A stretch of DNA of 64,000 nucleotides. Origin: Mariniflexile sp. TRM1-10. GTDB lineage: Bacteria > Bacteroidota > Bacteroidia > Flavobacteriales > Flavobacteriaceae. The stretch's first letter is position 1. Each line of letters starts with the position of its first letter. Shown one piece after another: positions 49,350-58,665 of this stretch. A model generated the notes under the pieces. The model was not told where the DNA came from. It worked only from the letters and a program-made list of their open reading frames with translations, and ran no database searches. The position numbers and the translations under genes are program-made. The DNA is taken from assembly GCF_003425985.1 (NCBI RefSeq), contig NZ_CP022985.1, forward strand, positions 2,021,501-2,085,500, in the 5' to 3' direction.

Positions 49350-49398
49350 AGACCCAAGACCCAAGACCCAAGACCCAAGACCCAAGACCCAAGACCAA
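49350..49398 (+). repeat. heptamer array (AGACCCA)6-7 before the TauE-like gene
   Basis: Six perfect AGACCCA units plus one changed unit begin seven bases after the VOC gene stop and end 29 bp before the next start codon. More CCA-rich sequence fills the rest. Confidence 0.9.
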
Positions 49399-49427
49399 CA
49401 ACCATCCACTAACACCCATCAACCAAA

Positions 49428-50192
49428 TTGACTTATTTCGAAATTCTACAATCATTCCATTTAACCGTATTGCAATGGACAGCTATTTGTTTTGCGGTTT
49501 TTTTATTGGGATTAGCAAAATCAGGTGTCAAAGGCATTGGGATTATTATTGTTGTGATACTGGCTTTTGTGTTTGGTGAAAAAGCATCCACAGGTATTTT
49601 GCTTCCTATGCTAATTTGTGCCGATATTTTTGCTGTGGTATATTACAACAAGCATGCGCAATGGCACTATATAAAAAAATTGTTGCCTGCTATGGTTATT
49701 GGGGTTTTAGTAGGCGTTTGGGTAGGTAATGATATTTCTGAAGTTGTTTTTAAACGCATTATGGCGGTCATCATCATTGGATCTGTGCTCATTATGTTTT
49801 ATATGGAAAACCGAAAATCTACCACCGTACCAACCAATAAGTGGTTTTCTAATTCAGCGGGGTTTCTGGCAGGCTTTACCACGATGGTCGGTAATTTGGC
49901 AGGTCCTATTTCCGATATTTATTTTCTTGCCATGCGTCTGCCTAAAAACGAATTTATAGGGACAGCTGCTTGGCTATTCTTTATAATAAATGTGTTTAAA
50001 TTGCCCTTTCATTTTTTTGTTTGGAAAACCGTTAGTGTAGAAACATTGGTTTTGAATTCGATTTTAATACCCATGGTTATTTTGGGCTTTTTCTTGGGAG
50101 CTTATATAGTGAAACTCATTTCGAATGTTAATTACAGACGTTTTGTGCTAATAGTCACAGCTTTGGGAGGCATCATCATGTTGTTTAGATAA
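49428..50192 (+). CDS. TauE/SafE family permease
   Basis: The 254-aa membrane protein has about eight helices and typical segments FLLGLAKSGVKGIGIIIVVI and SAGFLAGFTTMVGNLAGPIS, the latter being the second TauE repeat. Family members export sulfite or organosulfonates and related anions. The start appears to be TTG (TTGACTTATTTC), but the N-terminus is uncertain because the heptamer array is directly upstream. Confidence 0.88.
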   Translation: MTYFEILQSFHLTVLQWTAICFAVFLLGLAKSGVKGIGIIIVVILAFVFGEKASTGILLPMLICADIFAVVYYNKHAQWHYIKKLLPAMVIGVLVGVWVGNDISEVVFKRIMAVIIIGSVLIMFYMENRKSTTVPTNKWFSNSAGFLAGFTTMVGNLAGPISDIYFLAMRLPKNEFIGTAAWLFFIINVFKLPFHFFVWKTVSVETLVLNSILIPMVILGFFLGAYIVKLISNVNYRRFVLIVTALGGIIMLFR

Positions 50193-50229
50193 TAAAATAG
50201 TAACTTTTTTAGAGTTTAAAAACCGTCAT

Positions 50230-52059
50230 TCACTCTTCATTATTCTCCATAAACTTACGTTCCAGTTCTGCTTGAAACTCTTCCATAACGGGGCGTACGG
50301 TGCTTTCGGGTAAGTCGGCAATTCTAATATACATCAATCCATCAACAGCATTGTTAAATAAAGGATCTACATTGAATGCCAGTAATTTGGCGTTTTGTTT
50401 TATGTATTTTTTAAGTAGTACAGGTAGGCGTAACGCACCTGGTTCAATCTCATCAATAATTTTGTCAAATTTGTTTAAATCGGCTTCAGTTTCATCAAAA
50501 ACAAAATCTTTGTCGGCGTCTTTCAGTTTTACTTTAAATTCTTTTTTAGGACTCACATATTGCGCTAAATAGGGGTCGTAATAATGCGATTTCATAAACT
50601 CAATCATCAACGATTTCGAGAAATTGGAAAACTGATTGCTAATGCTCACACCGCCAATTAAATATTTATGTTCAGGGTAACGTAAGGTGATATGTACGAT
50701 GCCTTTCCAAAGTAAAAACAATGGCATCGGTTTTTGTTGATATTCTTTAATAATGAAAGCACGTCCCATTTCGATGGACTCACTCATCATTTTATATAAC
50801 TCGGGTTCAAACCGAAACAAGTCTTGTAAATAAAAACCATTAATACCGTAACGTTCAAAAATTCTAGAGCCTAAACCCAATCTGTAGGCTCCTGCAAGCA
50901 CCTTATTGTCATTATCCCATAGAAACATATGGTGGTAATAGTTATCAAAAACATCTAAATCTATGGATTCATTGGTGCCTTCACCAACTTCTCTAAAAGT
51001 AATTTCGCGTAAACGACCAATTTCACGCAGGATATTAGGAATTTTATAGGCCTCAGCTAAAAAGACTTCATAGTTTTTACTTTGTAGTAACCTAGAGTCA
51101 TCCTTACGTAACGCTTCTACCTCACTAATCATTAATGTATTTTCAACAGGTGTTACAATACGTTTTGGCGCTTTAGGTGTTTTTAAAGTAGATTGAATGT
51201 TATCTAATATTTTCGATTTGTTTTCAAAAGAATTCGATAACATATAGGTTTTTCGTCTTAAAAATTCTGAAAAATCATCAAGAGATGTATGTTCTTTTTG
51301 GTCTTCAACCGAAATGGGTTTTCCTATTCTAACTTTAATGGTACGCCTTTTTTGCGTTAATACTTCAGAAGGTAATTTGGCAGTTCTTAACGTATCACTA
51401 ATTTTTGATAGCTTATAGAATAATCGGCTGTTTTTTGCATGAAAGTAAATAGGCACTACAGGAACTTCGGCCTTTTTTACCAACTTCATGGCTGCTTCTT
51501 CCCAAGGTCTATCAACCATTAATTTGCCATCCCTGTAAGTTGATACTTCTCCTGCTGGAAAAATACCTAATGGACAACCTTCACGTAAATGTAAAATGGC
51601 ATTTTTAAAGCCTACAAGACTCGATTTTACGTCTTTCCTATCCTCAAAAGGATTTACAGGCATAATGTAAGGCTTCATTGGCTCGATACGGTGCAATAAA
51701 AAATTGGCAATTATTTTAAAATCGCTACGCTGTTCGAGCATTAGTTTTAAAAGTAAAATACCATCAATACCGCCAAGAGGATGGTTTGAAACCGTAATGT
51801 AAGCACCATCTTTAGGAAGTCGTTTTAAATCTTCTTCAGGAATTTCAAATTTAATTTGAAACTCATCTAAAATTTTATCTAAAAAATCGATCCCTTGAAG
51901 GTGTTTGTTCCGTGTGTAAAATTTATTTAGAGTTGAAATCTTAAGCACTTTCATAAGCAACCAACCAATAAACGTTCCTATAAAACCATAGTTGTCTACG
52001 TTTATTACTTTAGCCACTTCTTTAGCTGAGACTAATCCTGAATCTTGTTGTTTGGTCAT
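50230..52059 (-). CDS. olsF: bifunctional acyltransferase, OlsF-type ornithine lipid synthase
   Basis: The 609-aa protein has an N-terminal PlsC-like acyltransferase (about 60-290) with NHPLGGIDG (H-x4-D type motif) and FPAGEVSTYRDG. The C-terminal half (about 320-600) is a GNAT-like OlsB domain, with ITFREVGEGTNESIDLDVFD and VLAGAYRLGLG. This two-domain order is that of OlsF, which makes ornithine lipids in one protein and is known from flavobacteria. It ends a minus-strand run with the aspartate kinase and GNAT genes (22-bp gap). Confidence 0.85.
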   Translation of the reverse strand: MTKQQDSGLVSAKEVAKVINVDNYGFIGTFIGWLLMKVLKISTLNKFYTRNKHLQGIDFLDKILDEFQIKFEIPEEDLKRLPKDGAYITVSNHPLGGIDGILLLKLMLEQRSDFKIIANFLLHRIEPMKPYIMPVNPFEDRKDVKSSLVGFKNAILHLREGCPLGIFPAGEVSTYRDGKLMVDRPWEEAAMKLVKKAEVPVVPIYFHAKNSRLFYKLSKISDTLRTAKLPSEVLTQKRRTIKVRIGKPISVEDQKEHTSLDDFSEFLRRKTYMLSNSFENKSKILDNIQSTLKTPKAPKRIVTPVENTLMISEVEALRKDDSRLLQSKNYEVFLAEAYKIPNILREIGRLREITFREVGEGTNESIDLDVFDNYYHHMFLWDNDNKVLAGAYRLGLGSRIFERYGINGFYLQDLFRFEPELYKMMSESIEMGRAFIIKEYQQKPMPLFLLWKGIVHITLRYPEHKYLIGGVSISNQFSNFSKSLMIEFMKSHYYDPYLAQYVSPKKEFKVKLKDADKDFVFDETEADLNKFDKIIDEIEPGALRLPVLLKKYIKQNAKLLAFNVDPLFNNAVDGLMYIRIADLPESTVRPVMEEFQAELERKFMENNEE

Positions 52060-52081
52060 GACTGTAAATGTACTAAATTGT

Positions 52082-53332
52082 TTACTTACTTACTACTTGA
52101 ACAGTTTCTTGTGTTAATTGTTTTAATAACACCGTTTTACCTTCTTCAATTTGGTTAATTGCGTTCTGGGTATAATGCCTAATAGTATAAAGAGATACGT
52201 TTTTATGACAGGTTACTTTAAATTTCGCTTTTAAATGATGTAATAATTTGTCAAGATTGTCATAAATGTTATCGACGCAGACCGAAAAACTAATGGCCGA
52301 ATTTTGAATAACGTCCACTTTCATTTTGTATAAGTGTAATAAATTGAATATGTCGCTAATATTTTCTTCAACGATGTATGAAAAATCCAAGGATGATAAT
52401 GAGATTAAAACTTGATTTTTCTTAACTATAAAACAAGGAACCATGGGGTCTAAAGTAATGTTTTTGCCTATTCTAGTACCTGGAGCTTCTGGGTTTAAAA
52501 ACGATTTTACATACAAAGGAATTTCTTTACCTTGTAAAGGTTGTAAGGTTTTTGGGTGAATAACCGAAGCCCCATAAAATGCTAATTCTATGGCTTCGCG
52601 GTAACTTATTTGGTTAAGCAATTGGGCATTTTCAAAATAGCGTGGGTCGGCATTTAATACCCCCGGAACGTCTTTCCAAATAGTTACACGCTCGGCGTTT
52701 AAGCAATAGGCATAAATAGCTGCTGTATAATCGCTACCTTCTCTACCTAAAGTGGTTGTAAAATTATTAGAGTCGCTACCTAAAAAGCCTTGGGTAATAT
52801 TTAAAACAGTTTTATTAAAATTTGATGTGATATGTTGTTGTGTTTCTTCCCAATTAACATGTGCGCTTCGGTAATAATTATCGGTTTTAATATGTTCGCG
52901 AACATCTATCCAGTTATTTTTTATTTGGATACTGTTTAAATACGCACTAACAATAGTTGTTGAAACCAACTCGCCATAGCCTATAATTTGGTCGTAAACA
53001 AAATTATAATCGGGCGATTTATTGGATGATAAAAATTGGTTGAGCTCATTAAAAAAGGCGGTTACTTTTTTAAAAACTTCATGGTTTTCGTTATCAAATA
53101 AATCCAATAGAATTTCATTGTGGTACTTTATAACTTCTTGTAAAGTGCTTTGTAATTCGGTTTTATTATCAAAATAATTTTTAACAACAAGTTCTAAAGC
53201 ATTGGTTGTTTTTCCCATAGCAGAAACAACAATTAGTGTGTTTTTGTAGCCTACTTTTTGTAATAACGAAGCCACATTTTTAACACTGCGGGCATCTTTA
53301 ACCGATGCGCCACCAAATTTAAATACCTGCAT
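52082..53332 (-). CDS. aspartate kinase
   Basis: The 416-aa monofunctional enzyme phosphorylates aspartate for Lys, Met and Thr synthesis. The kinase domain (about 1-275) has QVFKFGGASVKDA, SAMGKTTNAL, LGREGSDYTAAIYA and IHPKTLQPL. Two C-terminal ACT domains (about 290-416) likely sense end products. It lies 1 bp after the GNAT gene stop. Confidence 0.93.
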   Translation of the reverse strand: MQVFKFGGASVKDARSVKNVASLLQKVGYKNTLIVVSAMGKTTNALELVVKNYFDNKTELQSTLQEVIKYHNEILLDLFDNENHEVFKKVTAFFNELNQFLSSNKSPDYNFVYDQIIGYGELVSTTIVSAYLNSIQIKNNWIDVREHIKTDNYYRSAHVNWEETQQHITSNFNKTVLNITQGFLGSDSNNFTTTLGREGSDYTAAIYAYCLNAERVTIWKDVPGVLNADPRYFENAQLLNQISYREAIELAFYGASVIHPKTLQPLQGKEIPLYVKSFLNPEAPGTRIGKNITLDPMVPCFIVKKNQVLISLSSLDFSYIVEENISDIFNLLHLYKMKVDVIQNSAISFSVCVDNIYDNLDKLLHHLKAKFKVTCHKNVSLYTIRHYTQNAINQIEEGKTVLLKQLTQETVQVVSK

Positions 53333-53333
53333 A

Positions 53334-53813
53334 TTATAGTTTTGAAATATAGTTTTTTATGCTCTGTTCATCCATGTGAACAACACGCCATTCTTCTTTT
53401 ATGGTAGCTCCTTTTTGTTTATAAAATGTTATGGCAGGTTCGTTCCAATCAAGCACCTCCCAATTAATGCGTTTCACGCCTAATTGATGACCGTATTTTA
53501 CAACTTCATCTAACAGGGCAGAACCTAATCCGGTGCCTCTAGCAGTTTCGTTAACAATTAAATCTTCTAGGTGAATTGTTTTTCCTTTCCAGGTAGAATA
53601 GCGGTTATAGCCTAATGCAATGCCTTCAATTTTCGAATTTATTTCAGCCACAAAACAAAAAAATGCAGGATGTTCGCCAAAGCCATCTTGTTGTAAATCT
53701 TCAACAGTTATTATTACGGCTTCGGGTTCTTTTTCAAAATGAGCTAATTGGTTTATTAACGATAGCACTTGCGGCATATCTTCTTTTTTTGCTTTTCTTA
53801 TTGTGAAACTCAT
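53334..53813 (-). CDS. GNAT family N-acetyltransferase
   Basis: The 159-aa enzyme has the acetyl-CoA binding signature ARGTGLGSALLDEV (about 90-104) after the conserved LEDLIVNETARG strand, and a C-terminal NEPAITFYKQKGA motif. It resembles the diamine/thialysine acetyltransferase subgroup, but the substrate is not proven. It is first in a probable operon with aspartate kinase and olsF. Confidence 0.9.
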   Translation of the reverse strand: MSFTIRKAKKEDMPQVLSLINQLAHFEKEPEAVIITVEDLQQDGFGEHPAFFCFVAEINSKIEGIALGYNRYSTWKGKTIHLEDLIVNETARGTGLGSALLDEVVKYGHQLGVKRINWEVLDWNEPAITFYKQKGATIKEEWRVVHMDEQSIKNYISKL

Positions 53814-53831
53814 ATTTTATTTTAATTATTT

Positions 53832-54012
53832 CATCTGTTTATCTCTATTGTTTTTTATCGGTCAGATGTTACATCCATAATCATGCTTCTGTGTGTTAAG
53901 AATGTTTTTAGCATGGATGTTTCATCTGTTTATCTCTATTGTTTTTTATCGGTCAGATGTTACATCCATAATCATGTTTCTATGTGTTAAAAGTGTTTTT
54001 AACATGGATGTT
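53832..54012. repeat. 91-bp tandem repeat between the GNAT and fbp genes
   Basis: Two copies beginning CATCTGTTTATCTCTATTGT (53832 and 53923) are 91 bp apart and differ at only a few positions. Within each, CATCTGATC-like and ACATCCAT pieces form short inverted repeats. A third start (TTTATCTGATCG) is seen at about 54012. The 387-bp gap is otherwise without a gene. Confidence 0.85.
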
Positions 54013-54151
54013 TTATCTGATCGTTTTTTCTTTAAAATAAAATCAGATGCTATACCTAATTTGCTTTTGTCTTTTGAAGCAAGTTTTGTTTCAGGTATTT
54101 CAAAGATAGTTTAAAGTTGAATATATAAAAGGTTAATGTTGAACGAAAACG

Positions 54152-54182
54152 TTGTAGTTCATTAAAAAATAGCAGATATTTG
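54152..54182 (+). promoter_or_regulatory. promoter of fbp
   Basis: TTG (54152-54154), a 20-bp spacer, then GATATTTG (54175-54182), one mismatch from TAnnTTTG. The start codon follows 18 bp later. Confidence 0.5.
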
Positions 54183-54200
54183 TAGCAAAAAATCTAATTT

Positions 54201-55208
54201 ATGTCTCACAAAAAGCAAACCTTAGGGGAATTTATCATTGAAAACCAATCATCTTTTAAATATTCTTCGGGTGAATTATCTAGTCTTATTAATTCTATTA
54301 GACTGGCTGCCAAAGTTGTAAACCATGAAGTTAATAAAGCAGGATTAGTAGATATTATTGGAGCTGCCGGTGATACAAACATACAAGGAGAGGACCAACA
54401 AAAGTTGGATGTTTATGCGAACGAAAAGTTCATCCAAACACTTACCAATAGGAATATCGTTTGCGGTATTGCCAGTGAAGAGGAAGACGATTTTATTGCT
54501 ATTAATAGTCAAGATGAAAACCATCAAAACAAATATGTTGTGTTAATAGATCCATTAGATGGTTCTTCAAATATTGATGTCAATGTATCTGTAGGAACTA
54601 TTTTTTCAATTTACAGACGTATTACACCTATAGGAAGCCCTGTTACCATTGAAGATTTTTTACAAAAAGGAAGTCAGCAAGTAGCGGCAGGTTATGTGGT
54701 TTATGGAACATCTACCATGTTGGTTTATACAACGGGCGCTGGTGTTAATGGGTTTACATTGAATCCCGCTATTGGGTCATTTTATTTATCACACCCTAAT
54801 ATGCAGTTTCCAGAAGATGGCCATATTTATTCTGTTAACGAGGGGAATTATATTCACTTTCCGCAAGGGGTTAAAAATTACATAAAATATTGCCAGAAGG
54901 AAGAAGGTGATAGACCATACACGTCTAGGTATATTGGATCTTTAGTGTCCGATTTTCACAGAAACATGATAAAAGGCGGTATTTACTTATACCCAAAAAG
55001 CTCATTAAACTCCAATGGCAAGTTGCGTTTGTTATATGAATGCAACCCTATGGCTTTTTTAGCAGAACAAGCAAACGGTAAAGCCAGTGATGGTTTTACC
55101 AGAATTATGGATATTACACCAACGGAATTGCACCAGCGTGTGCCTTTTATTTGCGGTAGTAAAAACATGGTTGAAAAGTGTGAAGAGTTTATGCGCGATG
55201 CACAGTAA
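54201..55208 (+). CDS. fbp: class I fructose-1,6-bisphosphatase
   Basis: The 335-aa gluconeogenic enzyme has the metal-binding [20 protein letters not shown] (about 113-132), [17 protein letters not shown], and the substrate loop [19 protein letters not shown] (about 248-266). C-terminal residues [19 protein letters not shown] match the family. It is divergent to the GNAT/aspartate kinase genes and ends at a long inverted repeat. Confidence 0.96.
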   Translation: MSHKKQTLGEFIIENQSSFKYSSGELSSLINSIRLAAKVVNHEVNKAGLVDIIGAAGDTNIQGEDQQKLDVYANEKFIQTLTNRNIVCGIASEEEDDFIAINSQDENHQNKYVVLIDPLDGSSNIDVNVSVGTIFSIYRRITPIGSPVTIEDFLQKGSQQVAAGYVVYGTSTMLVYTTGAGVNGFTLNPAIGSFYLSHPNMQFPEDGHIYSVNEGNYIHFPQGVKNYIKYCQKEEGDRPYTSRYIGSLVSDFHRNMIKGGIYLYPKSSLNSNGKLRLLYECNPMAFLAEQANGKASDGFTRIMDITPTELHQRVPFICGSKNMVEKCEEFMRDAQ

Positions 55209-55222
55209 AAAATAAGCTTTAT

Positions 55223-55364
55223 AAAAAGAGGCTGTCTAAAAAGTCCTTTAAATTTAATTTGTCAGGTTGAGCTTGTCGAAACCGATATTGATTACCAGTA
55301 AGTTAAAATATTTCGACAAGCTCAATATGACATAGAACTAGACTTTTTAGACAGCCTCTTTTTT
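55223..55364. terminator. nested inverted repeats, bidirectional terminator
   Basis: The outer arms AAAAAGAGGCTGTCTAAAAA (from 55223) and its complement (to 55364, ending in T8) enclose a REP-like palindrome (TTGTCAGGTTGAGCTTGTCG and CGACAAGCTCAATATGACA). It fills the tail-to-tail gap between fbp and the SulP gene, serving both. Confidence 0.75.
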
Positions 55365-55366
55365 AT

Positions 55367-57235
55367 CTATTGATTCAGATTTAGATCGTTTTTAGCTTTA
55401 ATCCATTTAATGCACTCATCAAGAGTATCAAAAATTTGTTCTCTTGGCATTAAATCTGGAATAATGTCAATGCGCTCCATCATGTATTTTGGTTGATTTA
55501 GCAAATCAACAAACAGGGGGGTGATGCTGTTTTTATTAAGTTCCTGAAGGACATCTTCCATAGCGTATAGTCCAGATTGATCCATATATTGCATGCGGTC
55601 TAAACGAATAATAACTATTGATGCTGTTTTTGGAATTTGTGCCGCTAAACTTAAAAACTCGTTTGTAGAGCCAAAAAACAAAGGGCCTTTAATGTGCTTA
55701 ATAAACACTTTTTCTTTTAATTGCTCTGGAAAATCAAGTTCATCGCTCCAAGCTTCTTCCTTTAAAGATTTAACATCAGAACGTTCGGCAGTTAAATCGC
55801 CTATTTTTTTCATAAACATTAAAGACGCTATAATAAGCCCAATTCCTACTGCGTAAACTAAATTCCAGAACGAAGAAAGTAGTAAAACAACAAACATAAT
55901 AATAACTTCTGAACTTATATTAATAGGTCCAATCTTAGCGTCTCTTGGTAAACTTGGTACGGCTTTAAGTCCTTTATAATCCATAACCCCTATCCCGACA
56001 GTAACTAATATACCTGCAAGTACCGCCGCTGGAATTCTTGATGCAATGGGCCCAAGACCTAGTAAGATAATAAGTAACATGATACCGGCAATCATACCCG
56101 AAAGTTTTGTTTTTCCTCCAGAATTGATATTTACAACAGTTCGTATGGTTGCGCCTGCACCAGGAATACCACCAAAAAGCGCCCCTATACTATTACCAAT
56201 ACCTTGCCCTATAAGTTCTTTGTTGGGGTTATGTTTTGTCTTGGTCATATTGTCGGCCACAATACTTGTTAATAAAGAATCGATGGCGCCTAGCAAAGCC
56301 AAAGTTAAAGCTGTAAAAACATAAGGTGTTATGCTTCCAATACTGAAATTGGTGAAAATTTCTAAATGAGGAATTGGTATCCCACTTGGAATTTCTTCAA
56401 TAGGCCTGTAGTTTAATCCAAACGCTATGGCTGCACCCGATACAACAACCAAAGCAACCAAGGTGCTGGGTATTTTTGTGGTGATACGCTTAAAACCATA
56501 GATGATGAATATGGTCGAAAGCGCTAAAATCAACTCTAACCAATTAATGTTTTGTATAGCTCTAGGCAATACTTTTAAGGTTCCCATAACTCCGGAAGCC
56601 TCGTTTTTGGCTAGTGTTTTTGATTCTTTTAAAATATCGTCATCAGTAATAAGTTTGGCTCTTTTCAACGTTTCTTCAAAATCTTCTAAAACCAAAATAC
56701 CTTCGCTAGCTTCTTCTTTTAAAATATTTTCTAAAATTAATTCTTCAGCCTGGGGTTTGAATTGGCTAACAAATTCTGTGTCTTCTTTTGGATAATACCC
56801 TATAGAAGGTAAAATTTGTGTAATTAGAATAATAACACCAATGGCTGTCATAAAACCAGAAACTACGGGATAAGGAATATATTTTATGTACCTACCAAGT
56901 CCTAAGAGACCCAATCCCACTTGCATAATGCCTGCTAACAAAAATACGATAAGTATTGCTGGTAAGGCTTTTTCAATATCACCGTCGTTTATGGCAATGA
57001 TGCCTGCAATTACAACCATACTCACGGCCGTCATAGGAGCCGTTGGTCCCGAAATCTGAGTGTTTGTGCCACCAAAAAGTGCTGCAAAAAAACTTAGAAA
57101 AATGGCGCCGTAAAGCCCTGCACTTGGACCCAGACCAGATGATACCCCGAAAGCTAAAGCTAATGGTAATGCTACAATACCAGCAGTAATACCGCCAAAA
57201 GCATCGCCTTTTAAATTTGAAAATAGGTTTTTCAT
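55367..57235 (-). CDS. SulP family anion transporter with extra loop, STAS domain
   Basis: The 622-aa transporter has the SulP membrane core (NTQISGPTAPM near residue 58-68, GAIDSLLTSIVADNMT, GAGATIRTVVNINSGGKTKL) and a C-terminal cytoplasmic STAS domain (about 520-615). A charged loop of about 75 residues (about 148-222, KEDTEFVSQFKPQAEE onward) interrupts the core and makes it longer than the neighbour SulP at 59483. Context with a carbonic anhydrase suggests bicarbonate uptake rather than sulfate. It is last in a five-gene minus-strand cluster. Confidence 0.88.
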   Translation of the reverse strand: MKNLFSNLKGDAFGGITAGIVALPLALAFGVSSGLGPSAGLYGAIFLSFFAALFGGTNTQISGPTAPMTAVSMVVIAGIIAINDGDIEKALPAILIVFLLAGIMQVGLGLLGLGRYIKYIPYPVVSGFMTAIGVIILITQILPSIGYYPKEDTEFVSQFKPQAEELILENILKEEASEGILVLEDFEETLKRAKLITDDDILKESKTLAKNEASGVMGTLKVLPRAIQNINWLELILALSTIFIIYGFKRITTKIPSTLVALVVVSGAAIAFGLNYRPIEEIPSGIPIPHLEIFTNFSIGSITPYVFTALTLALLGAIDSLLTSIVADNMTKTKHNPNKELIGQGIGNSIGALFGGIPGAGATIRTVVNINSGGKTKLSGMIAGIMLLIILLGLGPIASRIPAAVLAGILVTVGIGVMDYKGLKAVPSLPRDAKIGPINISSEVIIMFVVLLLSSFWNLVYAVGIGLIIASLMFMKKIGDLTAERSDVKSLKEEAWSDELDFPEQLKEKVFIKHIKGPLFFGSTNEFLSLAAQIPKTASIVIIRLDRMQYMDQSGLYAMEDVLQELNKNSITPLFVDLLNQPKYMMERIDIIPDLMPREQIFDTLDECIKWIKAKNDLNLNQ

Positions 57236-57334
57236 AATGGAATTTATTTTAAAGTTCTAAGTTAATTATTTAAAATTAAAATCACTTCAGAAACCCAAAT
57301 ACATAAAAAACTATGGGGTTATTATTTAAAATTT

Positions 57335-57991
57335 TTAGAAAGTTACAAACGCTATCAAATTAAATTGATCTCTGCTTGAAGTCTCAAAAAATTGATTCAT
57401 ATATCCAGCTTCTAGTTTTATGTTTTTATTTAAGTTATAACCAATACCCCCATAAACTCTGTTTCTGTCGAAAACGGCACTTTCGGTATTTAAAAATACT
57501 TCATTGTATGCCGAAATATAATAGTTGCTTGTTTCGGAAAAAGGAATGTTTAAACTTAAAAAATAACGGAAACGCATTTTAAAATCATTTTCAACAAAGC
57601 GTTGTTCAAAGCGGTAACGATGGTTTAATATGAGGCTTCCGATGTTTTGCTTTGATGTAAATTGCTGAAAAATTCGGTGTTCATTAACACTTGTTTTTTC
57701 ATCGGTATCACCTATATAATTTTCAGATAAAATATAACCATAGCCTAATAGAACGTTATTTTTGTTTTCGTTAAACGTATAACCTAAACCTGTTCTTAAC
57801 AGTAATTGTTCTAAATCGCCAATAGCATTATAATTTCGGTATTGAATTTCGTTATGGATATTCCATTTAGAATTTACCTTTTTGTTTCCAATGTATATAA
57901 GCCAATTACCAAAATTGCTGTCTTGAGCATTTATAAAGTTAGGCAGCACTAACGCTAACGTTAGTGCTACCATACTTATTCTCTTCTTCAT
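57335..57991 (-). CDS. DUF2490 outer-membrane protein
   Basis: The 218-aa protein has a signal peptide (about 1-22, FINAQ) and the DUF2490 pattern of amphipathic strands (GNWLIYIGNKKVNSKWNIH, YRFEQRFVENDFKMRFRY, NRVYGGIGYNLNKNIKLEAG), ending in a terminal Phe. It is a small beta-barrel whose role is not known. It lies between carbonic anhydrase and SulP genes (24 and 99 bp), so it may serve the same transport task. Confidence 0.85.
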   Translation of the reverse strand: MKKRISMVALTLALVLPNFINAQDSNFGNWLIYIGNKKVNSKWNIHNEIQYRNYNAIGDLEQLLLRTGLGYTFNENKNNVLLGYGYILSENYIGDTDEKTSVNEHRIFQQFTSKQNIGSLILNHRYRFEQRFVENDFKMRFRYFLSLNIPFSETSNYYISAYNEVFLNTESAVFDRNRVYGGIGYNLNKNIKLEAGYMNQFFETSSRDQFNLIAFVTF

Positions 57992-58015
57992 AATATGTTT
58001 AGTGTTTTTTACTTT

Positions 58016-58645
58016 TTATTCAAAAAATGCAACTTCACCTGTGTTGATGTCATACATAGCCCCAACAATATCTATTTCATTATTGTCTTCCATTTCTTTT
58101 AAAATAGGGCTTTGTTTTCTAATGTTTTCTATAGCAATGCTTACATTTTTTTCTGCAACACGATCTACAAAATCTAGGTTTTTAGAATTTCTTAAGCTTT
58201 TGTCCGTAGGTTCTGTTACAGATTCAACAGCTGGTTTAATTTTACCTAACATAGTGGTTAAATTGCCCAGTTTGGCATCGTCGCAAGCGCCTTTTACAGC
58301 ACCACAACTCGTATGTCCTAATACCACTAATAATTTGGTTCCTGCGAGTTTACAGGCAAATTCCATACTTCCTAAAATATCTTCATTCACAAAGTTTCCT
58401 GCAATACGAACACTGAAAATATCGCCTAAACCTTGGTCGAATACTAATTCGGCGGAAACTCTAGAATCTATACAACTTAAAATGGTTGCAAACGGAAATT
58501 GCCCTTCACTAGTATCGTTAACTTGTTCTAATAAGTTACGGTTTGCTTTTAAGTTATTTTGGAATCTTTGATTGCCTTCTTTTAAATATTGTAATGCCTT
58601 TTGAGGCGTCATGGTTGCTTGGGTTTCTCTTGTATGTGCTTTCAT
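58016..58645 (-). CDS. beta-class carbonic anhydrase
   Basis: The 209-aa enzyme interconverts CO2 and bicarbonate. Zinc ligands are seen as Cys and Asp in ILSCIDSRVSAE (about 60-71) and His-Cys in LGHTSCGAVKGAC (about 117-129). The active-site RIAGNFVNEDILGSMEFA segment is present. No signal peptide, so it is cytoplasmic. It is grouped with two SulP transporters and a universal stress protein. Confidence 0.94.
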   Translation of the reverse strand: MKAHTRETQATMTPQKALQYLKEGNQRFQNNLKANRNLLEQVNDTSEGQFPFATILSCIDSRVSAELVFDQGLGDIFSVRIAGNFVNEDILGSMEFACKLAGTKLLVVLGHTSCGAVKGACDDAKLGNLTTMLGKIKPAVESVTEPTDKSLRNSKNLDFVDRVAEKNVSIAIENIRKQSPILKEMEDNNEIDIVGAMYDINTGEVAFFE

Positions 58646-58665
58646 AATTTTACTGGTTTAATTTT

